From assembly GCA_958450325.1 (NCBI GenBank), contig OY288259.1, forward strand, positions 22,066,734 to 22,130,733: 64,000 nucleotides of DNA, read 5' to 3'. Every line of letters starts with the position of its first letter. Position 1 is the stretch's first letter. Source of the stretch: Agrostemma githago (taxonomy: Eukaryota > Streptophyta > Magnoliopsida > Caryophyllales > Caryophyllaceae). A program made the position numbers and the translations under genes. The notes beneath the pieces were generated by a model that worked only from the letters and a program-made list of their open reading frames with translations, was not told the origin of the DNA and searched no databases. Positions 24,801 through 38,852 of the stretch are shown piece by piece.

Positions 24801-25519
24801 TTATGTTTACAAATTATTACTCTAATTGAGTTTTTTTTTGTGCTACTATACCCTTTTACTTCAAAGAAATTTAACATGCAAACAAATAAAAGTTGGGTAT
24901 TATACTTTTATTACTCCCTCCGGTCTGACTTATGTTCCTTCTTTTCTTTTTGGACTGAGTCATTCTTTCTTTTCTCTCTTTTTAAGTCATGAATATGTGG
25001 CTCATATTCACCCATTTCATTTCTCTCTCTTTCTCCTTCATTTCCCAAAAAACTACACATTTCCCAAAAAACTTTAGGGGAACATAGCTTAGACTCACAC
25101 GGAGTATTATTTTTCGTGGTCAAAGGAGCCACAAGGACAATATTGGTTCGACAAGAATTAAACCCGGGTTATTAGTACAACTCCCCAAATCTTCATATAA
25201 GTTTGGCGTGATAGGGTACATCCATGTAAGATCATAACTAAAGATAAGTTTGACGCGTGAGCCATGGAATGGATGCTACTCGTACTTCGTACTATATTGG
25301 TTGGTTACCCATTCGCTAGTTGAAGCTAACTTGTGTTTGTTTTATATAATAAATGGTGATGAACAGCTACTGAAGCTGATGTACAATGTGCCTGCTACTG
25401 CCAGCTATCACCAAAGTGTATGGACCAAGATTGGAAGGACTGTGAACCCGTACCTTCATCGCTATGCCCCCTTCCTCAACACTCCACTTTCTTTTGTTCA
25501 AAGGTGGTGGTTCCGCTAG
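18843..25519 (+). CDS. TMEM33-like: TMEM33/Pom33-family membrane protein, nine coding exons, 347 aa
   Basis: Coding exons are 18843-19013, 20486-20606, 20718-20830, 21510-21635, 21730-21850, 22878-22962, 24122-24235, 24314-24353 and 25367-25519. All introns are GT-AG and all phases join, giving 347 codons and a stop. The N-terminus (MGEEEEQKLKRIAASSYDYE) is acidic and cytosolic-looking; residues about 60-125 are Ser/Thr/Gly-rich. From about 136 come four hydrophobic segments (about 136-150, 158-176, 199-225, 268-286). The C-terminal half carries YRLSFMGTTCSLLYSLYSLY, the Arg-rich RSLEHVAKFLRRNFSRS, and YWQLLKLMYNV, matching the TMEM33/Pom33/Tts1 family. In animals and yeasts that family shapes ER tubules and acts at nuclear pores; the same place in plants is inference. 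The gene looks intact. Confidence 0.85.
19014..20485 (+). other. intron 1 of the TMEM33-like gene
   Basis: A 1472-bp GT-AG intron (GTAATT...TTGTAG). Apart from the T-rich composition usual for plant introns I see no element in it. Confidence 0.8.
21896..22692 (-). mobile_element. non-autonomous Helitron in intron 5
   Basis: Read on minus, the element begins TCTTTATTATACTAAATG after an A (22693 on plus) and ends with a hairpin CGTGCTTTTGCACG, eleven bases, then CTAG followed by T. TC at the 5' end, a GC hairpin near the 3' end, CTRR terminus and insertion between A and T are the Helitron hallmarks. It has no Rep/helicase. It makes up most of intron 5 (21851-22877). Confidence 0.7.
22963..24121 (+). 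other. intron 6 of the TMEM33-like gene
   Basis: A 1159-bp intron. Around 23780-23900 it holds several copies of a GAGACGGTCTCACATG-like motif in both orientations, probably a decayed MITE; ends could not be fixed. Confidence 0.6.
24914..25104. mobile_element. Stowaway-like MITE in intron 8, TSD TA
   Basis: The left end CTCCCTCCGGTCTGAC and the right end GACTCACACGGAG (reverse complement CTCCGTGTGAGTC) are Stowaway-type inverted repeats flanked by TA (24912-24913 and 25105-25106). Length 191 bp, no coding. It lies within intron 8 (24354-25366). Confidence 0.75.
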
Positions 25520-25801
25520 TATCATCAATGCGCGCACAAACCGACAAGGATCTGATCAGGATACTGCTTCTTCTACCAGGCCCGATTAGAAATCTCTGGT
25601 GAAATTAGTTATGGATAATCAGTAAAGTAAAACCTTTTTTTTTGTTCGTCTGTCTATGAATAACGCTTATCCAGTTTAGACTTTGGTTAACAGCCCAAAT
25701 ACCTTTGCCCACATAATTTTACCTAAGCATTAAGTAGTTTCCCAAGAATTAATTACCTTTATCTATGATATATTGACAAGGATATGGATTTCCTTCTGTG
25801 T
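25520..25801 (+). other. 3' flank of the TMEM33-like gene
   Basis: Probable 3' UTR after the stop codon, then AT-rich DNA up to the hAT target duplication. No clear AATAAA signal; GAATAA near 25657 is the best candidate. Confidence 0.4.
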
Positions 25802-25809
25802 GCTTTTAT

Positions 25810-26547
25810 TAGAGCTGGCCAAATGCGGGCCAACCCGTTCGGCCCGTCTCGTTCGGCCCGCTTCGCTAGCGGGTTTGGTCACAACAAATTTAAAAATAAG
25901 TGGGCACGGGCAAGAAAATCAGGCCCGCTAAAATTAGTGGACGGGCTTGGACTAAATAAAATTGTCCATGGACAACCCGCTAGGCCCGCTACGTGCACTC
26001 TAATTTTTATTTAACCTACCAAAACCAAAAGAAAAAAATTAATTAAAAAATAAAATGAAAAATATTGTGTTGAAAATAGTATGTACCCATGTTGAAAAGA
26101 CTAATCGGTTCATTGAATATCACAAAAAGCACAAAATTATCAAACTTCTCGGTTATTCCAAATTTCTAATTCCCAAACTCAATCTCCTCACTCCGTCAAT
26201 TTCCAAATCCAAAACAAATAGTATTATGTTTATTTAGTATTTTGATAGTTATGAACATGATCTTAAGTCTTAAGTTATTAATTTTATTTTTGCAAAATCG
26301 ATAATCATGATGTTTTATACCTTTTGTTGGTTTGATTTTTCAGTAATTAATTTTAATATCAAATATTCTTGTATATTTAAAGCCCGCAAGCCCGCGGGTT
26401 GGCCCGCTAAGGTACATTGGACGGGTACGGGCAACTATAGTAGGCCCGCTATAGCGGGCACGAGCATTAAAAAAAAGCCCGTCGGACACATTTTTATAGG
26501 TTAGGCCCGACCCATGTCCAGCCCAAGCCCGCAAACGGTCAGCTCTA
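25810..26547. mobile_element. non-autonomous hAT element, TSD GCTTTTAT
   Basis: The ends TAGAGCTGGCC and (reverse complement of the right end) TAGAGCTGACC are inverted; perfect 8-bp duplications GCTTTTAT lie at 25802-25809 and 26548-26555. The 738 bp are rich in GGCCCG(C) motifs near both ends and AT-rich in the middle; no transposase. The second copy at 43639-44298 lacks the first 78 bp, because the duplication breakpoint falls inside this element. Confidence 0.9.
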
Positions 26548-27826
26548 GCTTTTATCAAAGATCTTATAGCTCAACACAAAAACTAAGACACGGTGTCTCA
26601 TTACCATTCCATTTTGTTTTTTTACCTATGTCTTAGTGAGAGACGGGTTCTCAATAAATCTGTTTCTCAAATAATAAGTACGGGAAATAAAGAATTAAAA
26701 AAACAATAAAGTATGGAATAATATGTACTCCTATCACTAATAAATTGATAAAATAAAAAAATTACAGGGTAGTTTATTAAATCGGTTTTTCTACCTGTGC
26801 CCAGTGAGCATATGTTAAATTGTTAATAACTTAATTATGGAAGGATTCTTAAGCATATTATATAAATTGAAATCTTAACTTATATTTACCATACTTAAGT
26901 AATATGTTTAAGAATCTTTCCATAATTAAGCTATTAACATGTGTCAAACTGTTATTAAATTTATTTACGAGTATGTAATTACTTAGCAAACTGTACTAAT
27001 TTGGTTGGCTATTCATGTGGGTTAATAAGGATGTCGCATGTCGGAGCTTTATGCCTCTATATCAGTGTGTACCTGTGTGGATAGAGAGTTAGGTTGCACT
27101 GACATGGACATGGGACACAACGCTCGAAAATTTATAGAACATGAACACGACAGAAAAAAAATCAATATACATATTTAAATAAAGAGAATTTGAAAATTTT
27201 TATACCTAAAATATAGATTTAGTTACTTAAACTATCGCAATTATTGTAAAATAACATAAAAAAAATTAAAATCTTATAAACTCGAAGTTAAAATCAAATC
27301 TTAAAAATTCAAATTGTTATACTACTTAATATAATAATTTATTAATTGTCTTATGTTGGGTAGTGTTTATAGTATCAAGTAGTCGTTATAAACATATAAT
27401 TGTTTTGTATTAAAGTTCAGAAATTCATAAACAACGCTAAGTGTGTCTGAAGGGTCTCCAAATACAATAAATCGTGGCCGAGACGTCTAAAATTTAATGA
27501 AACGTGTCCGACATGTCTCTAAATAAATTAAAAAAACCGGACATGATTTTCCAGATGTTCGACACGTATTGTCGTAATGTCGTATGTCCGACGTATTGCC
27601 ATTATATAAAAAAATTCATGGAATTTAAGACGATAAAAGTGTTTATTTACCCTAAAAAAAGTGTTTATTTGACACAAAGCGAAAAAATGTAGAATAAAAT
27701 TGCTCGTATTCTAAGTATAATTGTTATCGACTTTAGGGCCCACTATTGAAATTTCGCACTGGGCCTCCAAAATCTCAGGGCCGACCCTGTTGTCGTATGT
27801 TCGACGTGTGTCGGTGTCCGACATGG
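25888..27826. repeat. tandem duplication, copy 1 left part
   Basis: This stretch is repeated at 43639-45577 with a constant offset of 17751 bp and about six substitutions counted by eye. It contains most of the hAT element, a 39-bp-arm hairpin and AT-rich DNA with CGTGTCCGACATG-like motifs. No gene. It stops at the insertion point of the LARD-like element. Confidence 0.9.
26822..26938. repeat. perfectly spaced inverted repeat (39-bp arms, 39-nt loop)
   Basis: Arms 26822-26860 and 26900-26938 differ at only three positions, two of which would be G-U in RNA. It is a foldback MITE-like unit or small-RNA hairpin candidate. An identical copy lies in the second duplication unit (44573-44689). Confidence 0.8.
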
Positions 27827-28204
27827 TGTAGACACCCGCATTTTGACCGCAAGGTGTCTATGGCAGTTTCCAAAAATCACCCGATGATGATCGGACGCTA
27901 ACGTGTTTCTACGCGCTCGGATACGGGCTCAAATCCATTAATCGTTGGCTAACACACTTACGGAGTACAAAAATCACAAAATCAACCTCGAATCCAGGCC
28001 CAGCGGACCATTCCGAGTCAAACAAGATTAATTTGGGCCAAAACCGACACCGAAATTAAAATCGACTTTTCACGATTGGGTCAACCCCGGTCAAAGTCGA
28101 TCCCGAGACACACAAAACAACCCATCAACCATCAAAAGTCCAAATCAAACATCAAAACCCATCAAAGTCAAGGTCCAATAAAGACCCGCGCGACCCATTT
28201 AGGC

Positions 28205-28309
28205 CACTCGATCGAGTGACCTATCCACTCGATCGAGTGGGCCTGCTTTGAGCCCGGCGGCTAGCGTAACGGGCCACTCGACCGAGTTGGCTACCTACTC
28301 GAGCGAGTG
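28205..28309 (+). promoter_or_regulatory. two palindrome pairs upstream of the LTR TATA box
   Basis: Pair 1 starts at 28205 and 28226, pair 2 at 28275 and 28296: both exactly 21 bp apart. Pair 1 is CACTCGATCGAGTG twice, separated by 7 bases. They lie 28-130 bp upstream of TATATAAG. They could be dimer-binding sites phased by two helix turns or hairpin arms. Function is inference. Confidence 0.6.
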
Positions 28310-28336
28310 CCCTAACCCGGGTGCCCTAATTTTTGC

Positions 28337-28344
28337 TATATAAG
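28337..28344 (+). promoter_or_regulatory. TATA box of the LARD LTR
   Basis: CTATATAAGC is a good plant TATA box, placed after the palindrome pairs and before a CCCTA-rich leader. The 3' LTR has the same at 35420-35427. Confidence 0.7.
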
Positions 28345-28649
28345 CAACCCTCCATGCAACACAATAGAGGATCGGGACATCATCTTTTTACAACCCTAGC
28401 AAGTTGCACAACCCTAATCCTACACTCTACAAGAACCCTAGACAAACCCTAGGAATTCGATATTAGCAAACCCTAAAACCTAGTTTTAGGAATCCAACCC
28501 AAGCCACCACAACTTAACCTCCATACACCTCGAAGACTCCCGTGCCATAGCCACGTTTACGAGCCTTAGTTCGAGACAGAAACATGTAGGTTGAGGGTGA
28601 CAAACCTCCTTCTTCTTTCTCTTCTCTTTTCTTCGTCTTTTTTCGTTTA

Positions 28650-28659
28650 TATTATTATT

Positions 28660-28697
<38 letters not shown>

Positions 28698-28737
28698 TAT
28701 TACGTTTATTATTACGTTTATTATTATTATTATTACG

Positions 28738-28778
<41 letters not shown>

Positions 28779-28784
28779 GTTTAT

Positions 28785-28817
<33 letters not shown>
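28650..28817. repeat. ATC/ATT microsatellite inside the 5' LTR
   Basis: Trinucleotide tract with ACG interruptions. The 3' LTR counterpart (about 35731-35995) is longer and almost pure ATT, which accounts for most of the 90-bp length difference between the LTRs. Confidence 0.85.
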
Positions 28818-29612
28818 TACGATTTTTATTATTTACCTCGTTATCATTATTGCATCATAACATCGATAATATTGTTAGCATCAAAACATTAAAATACTTA
28901 TCGATTTGTGTCGAATAAGAGGGATATCGGGATAAGAAAACACGAACATACAAGTGTACTGCACACAGCGTTGACGGTCGCTTATCCTGGTACCCCGATT
29001 ATTTGATTATTGAGATGAGTCAACTTAAACAAGAGTTCGTCATTATTTCTCGTCGTTATCATCATCAATTTTGCATCCATCAATTTCTTTAAACATCATA
29101 TTTAACAAGGGTCGAAACCCGTTGACACGGATCCGACATCACAATCCCTAGGGATTTATTTCGATGTCGGAGAAGTCGAGGGAATCAAGTTTTTTTTTTT
29201 TTTTATTTATTCAAGTAAAGCGTCGATTTTGGATTCGATACCAATTTCATAATTGGATATCGAATCTAACAATCAAGTCATATGAATTAATTAACGTGAT
29301 TTACTCATGTCACGATAATTAATTTAAAACGACTAAAATCAATTTTTTTTTTTTCTATTTCACTCTAATATTCCATATCGATTCGAATAATCGAATATGG
29401 GATATAGCGAGTACTCCAAATTTAGAATCGGGTATAAATTCAACAATATTTATATTCGGTTCAACAAAATTCGCGATTTATAAAAAAACCAAGTCGGACA
29501 TAAATTACGCAATATTTATGTCCGATTCGGTAAAACCGTCGAATTATCAAAAATCAAAAGCAATTTCAAAATCAATAATTAAATTGCAAACGAACAAAGT
29601 TCGCACAGGTGC

Positions 29613-29834
29613 CACTCGACCGAGTGCCTTAGTCACTCGATCGAGTGACACCCTAAAATCGAGTCAGAAAGATAATTATGACTACCACTCGATCGAGTCT
29701 CACAGTGACTCGGTCGAGTGGCCATGTACTCGACCGAGTTGGTCAATAACTCGGCCGAGTACGGTCATAAACGCAAAACAGAAATCTTTTTTAAAGGTCT
29801 ACTCGATCGAGTCTATTGACCACTCGATCGAGTG
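29613..29834 (+). repeat. cluster of four palindrome pairs in the 5' LTR
   Basis: Pairs start at 29613/29634, 29686/29707, 29727/29748 and 29800/29821; each is spaced exactly 21 bp. Where the outer or loop-closing bases of one palindrome change, the partner often changes to match (29699 C with 29707 G; 29727 T with 29761 A; 29740 T with 29748 A), which fits hairpin formation between partners. Confidence 0.75.
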
Positions 29835-30641
29835 ACCTCATAACGACTCAAGCACGAGTCGTACATTATTCTATTTTTCAAACTCGATAGTATTTTACGA
29901 CTTAGGTCAACATGTGCATAATTAATCACGTGTATACTATCTTTTCAAATCATGCATCCTCATATTTGCATCTCTTCAATTCAATTCAATATTTGCAAAC
30001 CGTTATTATTCGTTATATTGCTATATCGTTACTAACGCGTTTGTTGTTTCTTTTGTCAATTTATTTTTTGTTCGTTTATTGTACTAAATGAACCCGCATG
30101 CTAAAATATAACTTTGACGTTAATTTTAGTTGCATTAAATTGACTTAGAAACCCTTTCAATTCCATTCACATGTTTAGGGAAAATAAATCTTTGCATATC
30201 ATTTTCCCGTTTTACTAGCACGCGTATTAGAAAGTCATTCGAGTTCTTAGTAGAGGCCGCTAATGTGCGGGCGGGGTTGGGTGTCCTTTGTGGGCTTCCC
30301 AACACGTACCCTCACCCCTTACTCAGGACCTCGGTTTCCGGATGCCCGAAACCGTTGGCGAATGAGAGTCATTCAATATACGATTAACCGCTCAAGTCGG
30401 CATCTATATCGATATGCAAAGGGACGAGCCCAATAAACTCTGACATCGGAAATGGGCCGTATTTTGTATACGGCCCACTACGACATAGAGTGGGCTCGAA
30501 CGGTTCCGAATAACCATAAAATTCGGTGGCGACTCCACATAGACCTAAATTTCAATTCGATCCTTCTCATATGGAGATTCATTCGCCAACCCAAACCCGC
30601 GCGTGGCCGCGTCGGGGTGGACCTATGTCATGTCCACAATT

Positions 30642-30659
30642 TGGCGACTCCGCTGGGGA
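30642..30659 (+). other. primer-binding site of the LARD-like element
   Basis: TGGCGACTCCGCTGGGGA begins four bases after the 5' LTR end. The TGG start matches the CCA end of a tRNA; the exact tRNA was not determined. Confidence 0.8.
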
Positions 30660-32654
30660 TTAACTGATGCGTGACTTACCATCGGCATCCTCAGGGTGAG
30701 ACTCGAAAAGAAATCGTTTGACAAATACAATACGCGTTTTAGTTCTACGGTTCATGCATAACCCATATTTTCCCGGGCCGGTACTCGCGACCGACGTCCC
30801 ACTATACCGTCGATGTACTCCAATATGGATATGTCGAAAGGTGTCCATAGTCGATTCGAGTGGGTTTCGCGGCATGTTCTAAGATCAACTCGACTTAGGA
30901 AGTCCGTCCCGATCAACGTCTAGACTATGTACACTTGTATAGACCCTCTTTAGACCGACCGAGACTTAGTGTAGAGCATACATGGCATCGTTATAATGCT
31001 TGTGTGACTACGTGCTACTTGGTTTCCGAGTCGTTTTCAAAAAACCGTCAACTTTTCAAAATTGCATCTTTTTCAAACTATTCAATTTCAAAACCCGGGA
31101 CACATACCGAATTTAGGACTTATGATTTTACTCAAAATAGCCTATTTTCTAGACGGTATGCTGCCCAAATCAAAACTCGAACTTTCAAAACCTGTGGCCC
31201 AATGACTTTTCGTCCTCTTTTTCGGAAATTTGGGCCACTCACCGAGTCCACTCGGTCCTTTTTCAAAAATCATCAATTTTCAAAACCTTCCACTTCTAGG
31301 ACTTCCCGTATTTAGCAATGTCGGGTCGAGTCTTAAGTTGTCAAGTTCCGTAGCGTCGAAACTCTGTCGATCTTACATCACGAGTTTCTTCCCTTTCCCA
31401 GTCCGCCTTATTAGACTAAGGCATGGCCCACCTACGTAGGAAATACTCCTACAAAGGAAGGCCCATTTACACACTCGAGTCTAAAAGTTTGGGGATGTCT
31501 CACGTGGACCTTCCTTCGGACGGGACTCGGCCCACATAGCCAAATCCCAAGGAAGGCCCACCTTTCACAAGTCACCCGTCTAGGTGTCTTTTCCGAGTCA
31601 ACCTTTTACAAGGTGTAGCCCTATAACAAAAGGTTCACGGTCCTTACGTCTAAGGGTCACTCGTCCCACACTCGAGTCTTAACAAAATTATCGATCCCAC
31701 TTGGGGGCTACCCCTTAACATGGCAATCAATCATGGTTGCCCTAAGGGTCATGTCTTACACGTGTCTCACGTACTCCACTTTCGAGTCACGTAGGTGTCA
31801 CACCATCTAAGTCCTTAATCTCACATTGGGGGCTATTCTCCGACGGAGTGACTAATCACAGTCACTCCGAGAATCGTACCCTACACGTTCGTCTTAGGAG
31901 GGTCTAACCCAAGTCAAACATGGTCGCCCCATTTTCGAACTCACCCTTCTGCGGCTCGAGTCTAATTTGCGGTCGTTACCTCGTCTAGGTCAACATTCAA
32001 GTATCCCGGTCCAAGAGTCTTCGTCGACCCGTCGCCCCGGGCCGTGTCTAGTTTGACTCTCTCTCTTGCGCAAAGCCGAGTTTAGGCGAGTCGTGGCACC
32101 CGTCGTTCTCTCCAATCAAAGACCTTACCAAAAAAAAAAAACAACCAACCGAGCATCCAAGTCCGGATTTGATTCGAGTCTAAGTTTGAGTCCGAGTCTA
32201 GGATACCCTACATCCTCATTTCCAAATCAGAGTCAGAGTATTTTGCATTCTGTCCTCTTTTTTTTTTTTTTCAAAATTCAATAAAATCAGCTTTCAATAT
32301 TCTTTCTCATATACACTTTCCTTACGTGTTTCCGAGAACATGATGAACACCATCATACACTGTGAGCACACGCACGTGACTATTATAGGCACATCTATAA
32401 TGACTGCAGGAAACCGAGCCCGTGTTTTCCTTTTACCTATCCCATGTCTGGTATAGAAAAACCACATAACTACCCTTAGCAGGAGCATATCGAATCCTAT
32501 GACAAATCGGACTAGTCTTCTAGTTTGGGTCTAAGACGGGAGGCAAGCCCATTTCCCACAACAAACACCCATCCGATAAGATCAACCGATCCCTACCTTT
32601 GGTGTTAGTTTGACCAACAAAAAACTGGATGATAAAATCAAAAAAAAAAAAACC

Positions 32655-32770
32655 CATGACCGGGGCTGAGAGGTCAACCAACATTCAAAAAACCAATGAC
32701 CGGGGCTGAGAGGTCAACCAAAATCAAAAAACCCATGGCCGGGGCTGAGAGGTCAATCAAAAGTCAAAAA
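32655..32770 (+). repeat. tandem repeat, about 40 bp x 3
   Basis: Units start at 32658, 32698 and 32737 and share GACCGGGGCTGAGAGGTCAA. They separate A-rich spacers. Confidence 0.8.
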
Positions 32771-32904
32771 AAAAGAGAAAGGACCAAAGCAAAAGAAGGC
32801 CATCAAAAAAGAAAACTGGACAGAAAAAAATCCAAAGTCCATGGAAAAAAAATGAAAAAAAACAAAAGGCCAAAACAAAAAGCAGGCCATCATCAAAAAA
32901 TTCA

Positions 32905-33045
32905 GAATACCCATGACTGTGGTCAACGGTCAATTCAAGTGAAAGCCCCACGACCAGGGTACGGTCAAAATTATCAATACCCATGACCGTGGTCAACGGT
33001 CAACTCAAGTGAAAATCTTTTGACCGTGGTACGGTCAAATTCAAA
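32905..33045 (+). repeat. tandem repeat, 70 bp x 2
   Basis: Units start at 32911 and 32981 and share CCATGAC(T/C)GTGGTCAACGG and a downstream GGTACGGTCAAA block. Confidence 0.8.
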
Positions 33046-33234
33046 ATTATCCATGCCATCCAATAGGGGAGTAACAACCAAGCTGGTTAGCTAACACCAC
33101 ACTCAGCCTTCCCACATTACAACCCTCAAGACCTCCTCGAGACCTAGGCTAGAGACAGCCCGGAATTTTGAGGATTCAAGCTCCATAGGATACCCCTAAC
33201 AATTAGGGCCAGACATCGAAACCAGATCCCGCTT

Positions 33235-33470
33235 TATCAAACCGGCTCTCGAAGCCTTAGCTCCACAGAACCGAGCTCCAGATTTCGAGTCATCAAGGCC
33301 ATTTACTTCATTATCAAACCGGCTCTCGAAGCTTTAGCTCCACAGAACCGAGCTCCAGATTTCGAGTCGTCAAGGCCATTTACTTCATTATCAAACCGGC
33401 TCTCGAAGCCTTAGCTCCACAGAACCGAGCTCCAGATTTCGAGTCATCAAGGCCATTTACTTCCTAGCAC
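33235..33470 (+). repeat. tandem repeat, 77 bp x 3
   Basis: The phrase GGCTCTCGAAGC begins at 33244, 33321 and 33398, period exactly 77 bp, with very few differences among units. Confidence 0.9.
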
Positions 33471-34909
33471 CACATCCCCAAATACATCAAATCCCGAGAA
33501 CAAAACTCGTTAAAATTCTCCGAGAGCAAAACTCATTAAAATCCCATCCAAACCAGTTACCAACCCCGAACACGGGAACTCAACTTGCAGTCGGCATAGA
33601 ACATGCCCAAATAGTTCACACCACCTCTGGGGGCTACCCCGGAGAACGCTCACAGTCACAGGATTAATATCCTAACCATTCAAGCCCTTTGATCAAGACA
33701 TCACTGGGAATGCACCTAGCCTACACTGTCATTATGGCTAGTTACACACAAAGTCCTATTAGACTAGGCACCATATATATTTTTCAATCCACTGAACTAC
33801 GGCATGGTTTGATTTCACCACACGTGAATACGTAGGCAGCCTTTCAACAGAGGCACAACCACCCACATTGACACACATTCAAAAAGCGCTATTATTCCGG
33901 TCACGACACCATCATGTTCTCAACAGCTAGCTTTGTTGTCCTGGGGGCTTCTCCTAGGCAGAAGTTCTCCATCCACTCACAAAATCCAGATAAATCCAAC
34001 AAAAAATCTAGCCTTCTTTCTGTAGTGTGTCCTAGTACTCGGCTCAGTCGAAGACAAAAATCTGTCAGGACTCGAGGCAATACCCACTTTGGAAATGTAT
34101 CCTAAAATAGGAAATCCAGAAGGGCACCAGACTAAAACAGTCTCATTACGGACTACTGCGGTCCCCCTATAGCATATCTATCCCATTTCGATGTAAGACC
34201 GTGTTGCCACTCGCCTAGGCTACGGGATGACGCAACTTAAGAGTCTTGCTAGGTGGCCCACACCCCTACCGAATCACGGTCCAACCTTTAGAGAGTCCAG
34301 TCCGTGTCAGTCAACTCGTCCTGTCGTATCCAGAGTCGAGTCTGTCGGTAGGTCCCTCTCTTATGATTCCACTTTGAAATTTGCAAAATTTAGCCATTTG
34401 AAAAAAGATCTTTTTCGACAAGGTCATATTTCAGTCTATTTATACTGCGAATTTCTTTTCTATCCCTTTCCATTTTGAAAACCTAGCTCGCGATTGCTTT
34501 CAGGATTTCAAATTCAAAATTCGAGTTTTCAAAAAAAAAAAAACTTCAAAAATCATTTTCCCCAGCACGAGTCATTTTACTACCTACGTGTTGCATACAT
34601 TTTTATGTGACATATACAGGTACGACTCAAGCGAAGACATGCAAGTCATCAAATCTCCCCAGCAGCATTTTCCGGGATAGCACGGGATGGGCCAACACAC
34701 AGGCACACCCAGGGCTTACGCGACAAGCCCGAATTCCCCACGGAGCACAATCATCCAGCGCAGGTATGATCTCTGTCTTATGGCTGGCGAGCCCTTCACG
34801 CGAGTCTAATGGACTATAAATGACCCGATCGGAAGTCTACCAGGTCTTAACAGGCTTGGTAGCTACTCTGACTTTCGCCTTGTCCAAGCCTCAGTCAGAG
34901 TGGGGGCTC

Positions 34910-37811
<2,902 letters not shown>

Positions 37812-38396
37812 CATGGGTATCCGACATGACACGATGATTTGGAGGAATGTCCGTGCAACCTAGATAGAGAGCATCAAAGCACTACTCGTATATAGAAGTG
37901 AGAATGAGTCGTCTTGACTTATACTTGCACAAATTCCAAGGAGTCTGGCCCAGGTCCATCTGATGGAAGATCCGCCTCTCATTAAGCGGGTGTTATAGAT
38001 AGGGATGTCAGTGGGGCCAGGACCCGACCCAAATCCACCAAGTCAGACCCTAATGTTTTTTTATCCAATGGACATGGGTCGAGTTCGAGTCCTTAAAAAA
38101 CATGGATCCGAGTCTAGGACTGTAGGTGTAAGTTACGAAACCCATACTCGACCCATTAGAAAAAAAAATCAAATAATCATTATTATGCATTTTCCCATCA
38201 AATTATCAGTTATAGCTTGTTACTAGTTTTGATGTTCGAGCAATGTACGGGTACACCAATAATAATGTTACTAAATCAACAATAACACTTCCTCTTGTAA
38301 CTATTGCCTGCGACGAACTAATTATGATTATTTCAAATAATAGTCAGTTTGGAGAATTGGTATTGCATGTTTGCACGTATTTTATACAAAAGGTAG
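37812..38396. repeat. tandem duplication, copy 1 right part
   Basis: Counterpart of 45573-46157. About eleven substitutions in 580 bp, more than in the left part. It contains a probable Helitron 3' end on minus: hairpin CCGTACATTGC-type followed by CTAG and T (near 38223). No gene. Confidence 0.85.
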
Positions 38397-38852
38397 TGTT
38401 CCAGTACGGAAACGGGTCCTGACCTTGGGCTTCGCGGTTCTCCTCGGTTCCGGCTGCGTGCCGACGGTGATCCTGCAAGGTGAACTCCGGGCCCGGGGGA
38501 ACCCCCGGGGCGGAGCCTCCGACGCCCAATTCAGTAAAATGTATGACTGAATATAGATATTTAGGGAAATTAGAGAGGTAGAGAGAGAATAGGGAGGAAT
38601 ATGTCTGAATGAATTTTCCCCCTTTCCCCTCACCCTAAGTGGGGTATTTATAGGGGAAAGGATGTAGTAGGGTGATGTCACCATGACATCAGCATGGTGA
38701 TCAGTAGAGAAGTCTCTCTGAGTCAGTTAATGACTACCCGTAAGGGGGGTCGTCTGATAGGGGGTTGGGCCTCTAGGGTCGGCTAGGACCCAGTTGGGCC
38801 TTCTCAGTCCTAGGAGTCGGGCCTATGCGTCTGGGGGTTTTATCCCCCATCA
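38397..38852 (-). mobile_element. 3' LTR of the non-autonomous Tat-like element
   Basis: 456 bp, TGTTCCAGTACGG...CCCCCATCA on plus. TATA box TATAAATA on minus at 38652-38645. It differs from the solo LTR at 46158-46612 at about seven positions. Confidence 0.9.

Larger units (their letters stand above)
27827..30638 (+). mobile_element. 5' LTR of the LARD-like element
   Basis: 2812 bp. Contents in order: paired CACTCGATCGAGTG-type palindromes (28205-28309), TATA box (TATATAAG, 28337-28344), CCCTA-rich leader, ATC/ATT microsatellite (about 28650-28817), a second cluster of palindrome pairs (29613-29834), and a conserved 3' part ending in GTGGACCTATGTCATGTCCACA (last 8 bases are the terminus). 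Short frames in it (for example 29518-29835) are not genes; they recur identically in the 3' LTR. Confidence 0.92.
30639..34909 (+). mobile_element. non-coding internal region of the LARD-like element
   Basis: No protein domain is visible in any frame. After the primer-binding site the region has many GAGTC-rich phrases (31000-32100), then A-rich tandem repeats and a polypurine tract. Tandem repeats: about 40 bp x3 (32655-32770), 70 bp x2 (32905-33045) and 77 bp x3 (33235-33470). Confidence 0.8.

Noticed and set aside
28591..28860. Ile- and Tyr-rich frames here and at 35674-36069, and Asn-rich frames at 46739, 50900 and 56027
   Set aside because: Translations of ATT/AAT microsatellites.
29518..29835. 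105-codon frame repeated identically at 36691-37008
   Set aside because: It is the palindrome-pair cluster of the two LTRs read as protein; identity reflects LTR identity, not selection on protein.
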